From an uncultured Bacilli bacterium (GTDB lineage: Bacteria > Bacillota_I > Bacilli_A > RF39 > UBA660), in NCBI GenBank assembly GCA_944363655.1, contig CALVUU010000106.1, positions 1 through 18,005 on the forward strand: 18,005 bases of DNA, given 5' to 3'. The position numbers and the translations under genes were made by a program. The notes beneath the pieces were generated by a model that was not told the origin of the DNA, did no database searches, and was given only the letters and a program-made list of their open reading frames with translations. Below, piece after piece: positions 14,592 through 18,005 of this stretch (its first letter is position 1; the number at the start of each line of letters is the position of its first letter).

Positions 14592-15404
14592 GTGGAAAAA
14601 ATTAAAATAAATTTAGTATCTGGGTCAAGTTTGGAAAAACCTTTAATTACAGCGTTTAAGAGTAATAATGCTCTTTATGTAGTTTTGGATAATGAAATAA
14701 ATGGAACAATGGGATTACCAATTATTTTAGTATCAAAATTGGAAAATAATAAATTGATAAAAATTAATGATCAAAACGAATGGAATGCCGTTAAGGAAAT
14801 GTTACGGATGATTATTGCAGGTAATCAAGTAGATTATGTTGTAGTTGATGCGATGATTGCTGCTGATGATATGTTCTTTACACAACTTACGTTACCAACT
14901 GCATCTTTTGATGCTTTAAAAAACAATTATCGTCCAAATGCTTTAAATGCAGGTGCAGATGTTAGCCAAGGCGTTGTAAATCCTACTTTAGTAAATAATC
15001 AACCGGTTATGCCAACTCCGATGGAAAATATGGCACAACCAGTTGAAAATGTTGCTCCAGTTAATCCAGTACCAGTTGTTGAACCAGTTATGTCACAAGG
15101 AGCAAGTGATGTAGCGCAACCAGTAACACCGGAATCTTTAAGGGATATGGCAAATGTTGCTCCAGTTATGCCGAGCGCTCCAGCAGATGCTCAAAATGTT
15201 GCTGAGATAAATGAAAATGTTGGAGGAGGAATGCCTGATGCTACTGCTGCATCAGAAGAAATACAGGTTCCAACTGTTGAACCGATTCCTGAAGTAACAA
15301 ATGAGTCAACAAACACGCCAGTGGATTTTACGGCAGATAAAGAAGCTTTCTTAAAAGCATGTGAAAATATGTTTGATGCACTTGTAGCAAAATTTAAGAA
15401 TTAA
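14592..15404 (+). CDS. Cytosolic protein with N-terminal domain, Pro/Val-rich linker and C-terminal helix, unknown function
   Basis: GTG 14592 is chosen because AGAAGGG sits about 9 bases before it; ATG 14583 abuts that site. This gives 270 residues. Residues 1 to about 110 form a compact alpha/beta domain (EKIKINLVSGSSLEKPLITA, LMIIAG-type strands, VVVDAMIAADDMFF). A disordered linker of about 110 residues follows, rich in Pro, Val, Ala, Met and Asn (ENVAPVNPVPVVEPV), more GC-rich than its neighbours because of Pro/Ala codons. A final helix (KEAFLKACENMFDALVAKFK) may bind a partner. A strong promoter and a clear terminator make it a highly expressed single-gene unit. No family recognised. 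Confidence 0.82.
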   Translation: MEKIKINLVSGSSLEKPLITAFKSNNALYVVLDNEINGTMGLPIILVSKLENNKLIKINDQNEWNAVKEMLRMIIAGNQVDYVVVDAMIAADDMFFTQLTLPTASFDALKNNYRPNALNAGADVSQGVVNPTLVNNQPVMPTPMENMAQPVENVAPVNPVPVVEPVMSQGASDVAQPVTPESLRDMANVAPVMPSAPADAQNVAEINENVGGGMPDATAASEEIQVPTVEPIPEVTNESTNTPVDFTADKEAFLKACENMFDALVAKFKN

Positions 15405-15406
15405 AT

Positions 15407-15435
15407 AAAGATGGTCTAATGACTATCTTTTTTTT
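15407..15435 (+). terminator. Intrinsic terminator
   Basis: aaagatggtc (15407-15416) pairs with gactatcttt (15421-15430), 10 pairs with one G-T wobble, loop taat, then a T8 run. It ends the gene at 14592. Confidence 0.85.
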
Positions 15436-15447
15436 ATATAATATAGT

Positions 15448-16371
15448 ATGAAAGAAACGATTAAATACTATTATGATATCGATGTAAATGACTTAGAAGA
15501 AAGTGATGGAAAGTATCACTTTAAATTTCAAAATAGAGATTTTTTCTTTGTTTTTTATAATCGTAATTTAGAAGAGTTAGATGATATACTTTTATGTGTG
15601 CAAAATATGAAAGAAAAAGGTATTGCTGTAAATGATTTAGTTTTAAATAGAAATGATTCTTTTCTTACTAAAGTAAATGATTATGATTATATACTTATGG
15701 CAGTAAGTAATTATAGTGAAACATATGATATATTTGATATTGCAAATGTTGCTAGTAAGTTGTGTCTTAATAATAAAAATTCTAAAATATATCGTAATAA
15801 TTGGGGTAATTTATGGATGCAAAAAATTGATTATTTTGAATATCAAATTAGAGAGTTAGGACTTAATAAACCTGTTATTAAAGATTCGTTTAGTTATTAC
15901 GTCGGTTTAGCGGAAAATGCTATTAGTTATGTAAATAATATTAATTATAAATATCGTATTTTAGATGCTCCGATAGTTTTATCACATCGTCGTGTTTTTT
16001 ATCCCAATTATAAACTTAATTTTATGAATCCTTTATCTTTTATTTTTGATTTAGAAGTTAGGGATATTGCGGAGTATTTAAAAGCAATGTTTTTTGCAAT
16101 TGAAGATATAGATGAAGTATTGGAAGATTTAAAATGTTATTTAAAAATACGTAATTTATCAATATATGAAGCAAATATGTTTTATGCAAGATTAATGTAT
16201 CCATCATATTACTTTGATATTTATGAAGAGGTTATGAATAAGGATAGAAATGAAGAGGATTTAGTAGATATTATAAAAAAATGTAGTAGTTATGAGATGT
16301 TTTTAAAAGAAGCATATTTAGAAATATCTAAATATGCTCCGATTGATAAAATTGATTGGCTTATAAATTGA
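15448..16371 (+). CDS. yutH: YutH-like spore coat protein (degenerate CotS/aminoglycoside-phosphotransferase fold)
   Basis: 307 residues, soluble. The C-terminal half resembles the kinase-like CotS/YutH family: VLSHRRVFYPNY at about 177-188 sits where phosphotransferases have the catalytic HGD loop, and NPLSFIFDLEVRDIAEYLKA (194-213) where the second metal-binding Asp and the YutH-type RDIAEWxR motif occur. HRR instead of HxD suggests a catalytically dead pseudokinase, as expected for a coat component rather than an enzyme. The N-terminal part (KFQNRDFFFVFYNRN) looks like the beta-rich lobe. No Shine-Dalgarno is present; TATAAT (15437-15442) lies 5 bases before the ATG. It ends convergently with the NifU-like gene, and in B. 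subtilis yutH lies near yutI (NifU-like), supporting the call. Confidence 0.62.
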   Translation: MKETIKYYYDIDVNDLEESDGKYHFKFQNRDFFFVFYNRNLEELDDILLCVQNMKEKGIAVNDLVLNRNDSFLTKVNDYDYILMAVSNYSETYDIFDIANVASKLCLNNKNSKIYRNNWGNLWMQKIDYFEYQIRELGLNKPVIKDSFSYYVGLAENAISYVNNINYKYRILDAPIVLSHRRVFYPNYKLNFMNPLSFIFDLEVRDIAEYLKAMFFAIEDIDEVLEDLKCYLKIRNLSIYEANMFYARLMYPSYYFDIYEEVMNKDRNEEDLVDIIKKCSSYEMFLKEAYLEISKYAPIDKIDWLIN

Positions 16372-16585
16372 TGTTAATAACTCCTTCAAGTTCTGGTACT
16401 TCAGCTTTAAAAAATTCAAAAATACCATCATTTATAGTATTATCTTGATACATACAATTTTGGCAAGCACCCAATAATTTTATGTATAAGTAATTATCTT
16501 CGTATTTAACAAATTCAATGTCTCCGCCTTCCATTACTAAAAAAGGACGTATTTGATCTATCATATCTTTTAATTTTTCTTCCAT
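16361..16585 (-). CDS. NifU C-terminal-domain iron-sulfur cluster scaffold (YutI-like)
   Basis: 74 residues. The NifU C-terminal domain holds or transfers an Fe-S cluster via a CxxC pair, here Cys41 and Cys44 in LLGACQNCMYQDNTI. The other signatures, IRPFLVMEGGDIEFV (12-26) and a C-terminal helix/strand, fit. It lacks the N-terminal IscU domain, as is normal for YutI/Nfu-type small proteins. ATG 16585 is chosen over 16594 because AGGTGA lies 5 bases ahead of it, while it abuts the earlier one. A TTTACT/TATAAT promoter is 17 bases upstream. It overlaps the yutH end by 11 bases tail-to-tail. Confidence 0.92.
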   Translation of the reverse strand: MEEKLKDMIDQIRPFLVMEGGDIEFVKYEDNYLYIKLLGACQNCMYQDNTINDGIFEFFKAEVPELEGVININL

Positions 16586-16602
16586 ACATTTCACCTGTAA
16601 AT

Positions 16603-16631
16603 ATTATAAAGCTTTGTGGTTGTTAAGTAAA
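16603..16631 (-). promoter_or_regulatory. Promoter of the NifU-like gene
   Basis: Minus strand TTTACT (16626-16631), 17-base spacer, TATAAT (16603-16608), ending 17 bases before ATG 16585. It is interleaved with the divergent S1-gene promoter. Confidence 0.6.
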
Positions 16632-16648
16632 GGATTTAATGATATACT
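16620..16648 (+). promoter_or_regulatory. Promoter of the S1-domain gene (TTGTTA / TGATATACT)
   Basis: TTGTTA (16620-16625), 17-base spacer, TATACT (16643-16648) preceded by TGA, giving TGATATACTT, the third identical copy in the window. It ends 20 bases before ATG 16669. Confidence 0.65.
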
Positions 16649-16668
16649 TACAATAGTTGAGGTGAAAA

Positions 16669-17019
16669 ATGCCAAAATATAAAATAGGTGATATAATCGA
16701 ATGTAAAGTAAGTGGGATTACTGACTATGGCTTTTTTGTTAGAATTGATTCGGAGTTTTCAGGATTATGTCATATATCGGAAGTGTCTAATGAGTTTGTC
16801 AAAGATGTAAATGATTTTGTCTATATCGGTGAAATTATTTACTGTCAAATATTGGATATTGATTATGAAACTAAGCAAATGAAGGTGTCAATTAAAAACA
16901 TTTATTATAAGACGGAGGACGATGGAATGCATATTGTTGAGTCTAGGAAAGGATTCTTGCCACTTAAAAATATGTTGCCAGTATGGATTGATGAAAAGAT
17001 GAAAGAATATGAAAAGTAA
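16669..17019 (+). CDS. S1-domain RNA-binding protein (YugI/CvfD-like)
   Basis: 116 residues. The S1 fold spans residues about 4-78: KIGDIIECKVSGITDYGFFV, GLCHISEVSNEFV, VKDVNDFVYIGE and an IDYETKQMKVSIK end strand, all typical positions for RNA contact (FFV, H of HIS). The C-terminal 35 residues are not S1. Single-S1 proteins of this size in Bacillota (YugI, GSP13, CvfD) bind RNA or ribosomes and act in stress or post-transcriptional control; the role here is inferred from that. GAGGTGA precedes the ATG, with the TGATATACTT promoter upstream. It is followed after 23 bases by the interrupted gene at 17043. Confidence 0.9.
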   Translation: MPKYKIGDIIECKVSGITDYGFFVRIDSEFSGLCHISEVSNEFVKDVNDFVYIGEIIYCQILDIDYETKQMKVSIKNIYYKTEDDGMHIVESRKGFLPLKNMLPVWIDEKMKEYEK

Positions 17020-17042
17020 AAAAATGAAATGAGGTTTGGTTT

Positions 17043-17639
17043 ATGAAAATAATTACTGATAATGTTGCGTATGTTCAAAAAAATGATTTGGCTTATTTAA
17101 GTCGTAGTGAAGAACATATACCGGCATCAATATTTATGAAAGTATTTGGAGATAGTATTGTTATTATTAAAGATAATAACGAATTTTGATTGTATCAACC
17201 ACTATTTTGCTATGGTTATAGGACTGTTGTTCTCGATGATAGTAATAGACATGAATTTGTGAAATTTAGTGTTCCGGAAGCAATTGAATTTTTTGAAAAT
17301 GCTGATTGGATGGTAGATTATAGTAAGGTTAAAGATTTATCAGATGAAGAAATTATGGCTTTAGTGAGAGAAATATTGGAGGAAAGAAATGCCATTATTC
17401 AACAATTTAATTCTATGTCGTCGGAAGAAAGAGAAGAAAATGTAAGTATGAGAATTCGCTGTGAACAACTTGATTTTAAATTATATTCCTTGAAAGATTT
17501 TTTGCGGTTTAAGAAAGGAAATTTAAAATTTGATTTACCAGAAGGGGTGGAATTACCTGATGGTGCCAGCCAAAGAGATGGTTTTGGTAAGTTAATTAGA
17601 AGTATGTTTAATAAAGGTAAAAAGATTAAAGGTAAATAA
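17043..17639 (+). pseudogene. Unrecognised gene interrupted by an in-frame TGA at codon 49
   Basis: From ATG 17043 (GAGG 8 bases ahead) the frame reads MKIITDNVAYVQKNDLAYLS and on, to a TGA at 17187-17189, then continues open without interruption to TAA 17637-17639. The full product would be 198 residues. The sequence around the stop, KDNNEF*LYQPLF, reads naturally if TGA were TGG (Trp). The following part has no good start: TTG 17190 lacks a Shine-Dalgarno. The body is helical and acidic (LSDEEIMALVREILEERNAI, MSSEEREENVS) with a basic tail GKKIKGK. TGA serves as stop elsewhere here and Trp is TGG, so a nonsense mutation, sequencing error or recoding are the options. It is likely cotranscribed with the S1 gene. 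Confidence 0.75.
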
Positions 17640-17658
17640 GATGTTGAATTTGGCATAA

Positions 17659-17689
17659 AAAAACTCGAATTTTAAATTTTCGAGTTTTT
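17659..17689. terminator. Bidirectional intrinsic terminator
   Basis: Perfect 11-bp stem aaaaactcgaa (17659-17669) with ttcgagttttt (17679-17689), 9-base loop. T-rich on both outer sides, so it can end the gene at 17043 on plus and the tRNA transcript on minus. Confidence 0.85.
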
Positions 17690-17699
17690 GCTTTTAAAT

Positions 17700-17788
17700 T
17701 GGTGCCCAAGGCCGGACTTGAACCGGCACGAGTTGTTATACTCGCAGGATTTTAAGTCCTGTGCGTCTACCTATTCCGCCACTTGGGC
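17700..17788 (-). tRNA. tRNA-Leu (anticodon UAA)
   Basis: On the minus strand the acceptor arms GCCCAAG (5' end at 17788) and CTTGGGC (17704-17710) pair over 7 bases, followed by discriminator A and encoded CCA (17700-17702). The anticodon stem-loop CAGGA CTTAAAA TCCTG gives anticodon TAA, reading UUA/UUG. The D-arm has GGCGGAATAGGTAGACGC. A long variable arm (CGAGTATAACAACTCG) marks the class II tRNA shape of Leu. The T-arm is CCGGTTCAAGTCCGG. Total 89 bases with CCA. UUA is the dominant Leu codon in this AT-rich genome. Confidence 0.97.
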
Positions 17789-17822
17789 AACAAGGCACTG
17801 TCTTAATTAATAAGACTTTTTA

Positions 17823-17851
17823 ATTATAATATTATTTTTACATAATTTCAA
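17823..17851 (-). promoter_or_regulatory. Sigma-A promoter of tRNA-Leu
   Basis: Minus strand TTGAAA (17846-17851), 17-base spacer, TATAAT (17823-17828), predicted start about 17816, some 28 bases before the mature tRNA end. Confidence 0.8.
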
Positions 17852-17909
17852 GTGTTTTGTGAAATTTTTTTTCTAAAATGTGAATTTTTATTTGAAATTC
17901 CGTTTTTAG

Positions 17910-17938
17910 TAGAAAACTGCAATAAGTATGATTATAAT
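17910..17938 (+). promoter_or_regulatory. Promoter candidate for the gene at 17977
   Basis: TAGAAA (17910-17915), 17-base spacer, TATAAT (17933-17938), then a leader of about 30 bases with AAAGGAGGG (17961-17969). Confidence 0.45.
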
Positions 17939-17976
17939 AGTAAATGTGTTTCTTCGCCAAAAAGGAGGGAATGAAT

Positions 17977-18005
17977 ATGAAAGACTGGAAACATTTAACA
18001 TTTGA
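17977..18005 (+). CDS. Start of a gene cut by the window end; possibly IS30-type transposase
   Basis: Only nine residues are visible: MKDWKHLTF. ATG 17977 is chosen over ATG 17971 because the strong AAAGGAGGG site lies 7 bases ahead. The KHLTxxxR-type N-terminus is the usual opening of IS30-family transposases (KHLTLEER and similar), which I recall as the start of their helix-turn-helix. With so little sequence this is a suggestion only. A transposase beside a tRNA gene would be ordinary mobile-element placement. No terminal inverted repeat can be recognised without the other end. Confidence 0.4.

Noticed and set aside
14940..15300. Horizontal transfer signal from higher GC in the linker
   Set aside because: Explained by Pro/Ala/Val-rich codons of a disordered linker; third positions remain A/T-rich.
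17043..17639. Mycoplasma-type genetic code (TGA as Trp) for the whole genome
   Set aside because: spmA and spmB end in TGA at sensible family lengths with an ATGA coupled start, and Trp is encoded by TGG throughout.
17399..17656. Minus-strand 85-codon frame
   Set aside because: Antisense shadow of the interrupted gene at 17043.
17800..17821. Hairpin gtctta/taagac followed by T-run, plus-strand terminator
   Set aside because: It lies in the tRNA-Leu leader and no plus-strand gene ends there; only 6 bp, so not listed as a terminator.

Overview
The window is very AT-rich, densely packed bacterial DNA. It comes from a low-GC Bacillota, probably one of the small-genome Bacilli lineages of animal guts formerly filed under Tenericutes/RF39-like groups. 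The reasons are AT-biased codons (Ser as AGT, Lys as AAA), lysine/asparagine-rich proteins, Bacillus-type gene clusters (dacB-spmA-spmB-rluB, and yunB, yutD, yutH and a NifU-like gene close together) and good Shine-Dalgarno sites. TGA acts as stop (spmA/spmB junction) and tryptophan is TGG, so the code is standard, not the mycoplasma code. The placement is inference.

Layout. 1-1317: 3' end of a large secreted or surface protein with fibronectin-III-like repeats and a C-terminal lectin-like domain; its last 177 bases differ sharply in composition and look like a diversity-generating retroelement (DGR) variable region. 1341-3822 (minus): cyclophilin-type lipoprotein, UppP, and a membrane-anchored penicillin-recognising-fold serine hydrolase, all envelope functions. 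3860-5286 (plus): small membrane protein, DUF3603-like protein, lipoprotein. 5274-6780 (minus): two overlapping, unrecognised AT-rich genes. 6842-9760 (plus): dacB-spmA-spmB, the classic spore cortex/core maturation cluster, then the pseudouridine synthase rluB. 9805-10335: an unrecognised gene. 10440-11463: a frameshifted, decaying C5-cytosine DNA methyltransferase followed by a stub that may be the start of a lost partner gene. 11481-11681 (minus): ferredoxin. 11785-15404: membrane-anchored proteins of unknown role around yunB and yutD. 15448-16585: a YutH-like spore coat protein convergent with a NifU-like iron-sulfur scaffold. 16669-17639: an S1-domain RNA-binding protein and a downstream gene broken by an in-frame TGA. 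17700-17788 (minus): tRNA-Leu(UAA). From 17977: the start of a gene that may be an IS30-type transposase.

The theme is envelope and endospore biology (UppP, DacB, SpmA/B, YunB, YutH) with housekeeping translation genes. The accessory signals are the putative DGR target, the decayed methyltransferase and the possible insertion sequence. Many promoters share a compact design: an extended -10 box (TGnTATAMT-like) placed only 15-20 bases before the start codon, so transcripts would begin at or near the Shine-Dalgarno site. No gene-free stretch over 300 bases exists except around the tRNA (17640-17976), which holds a terminator, the tRNA and two promoters.
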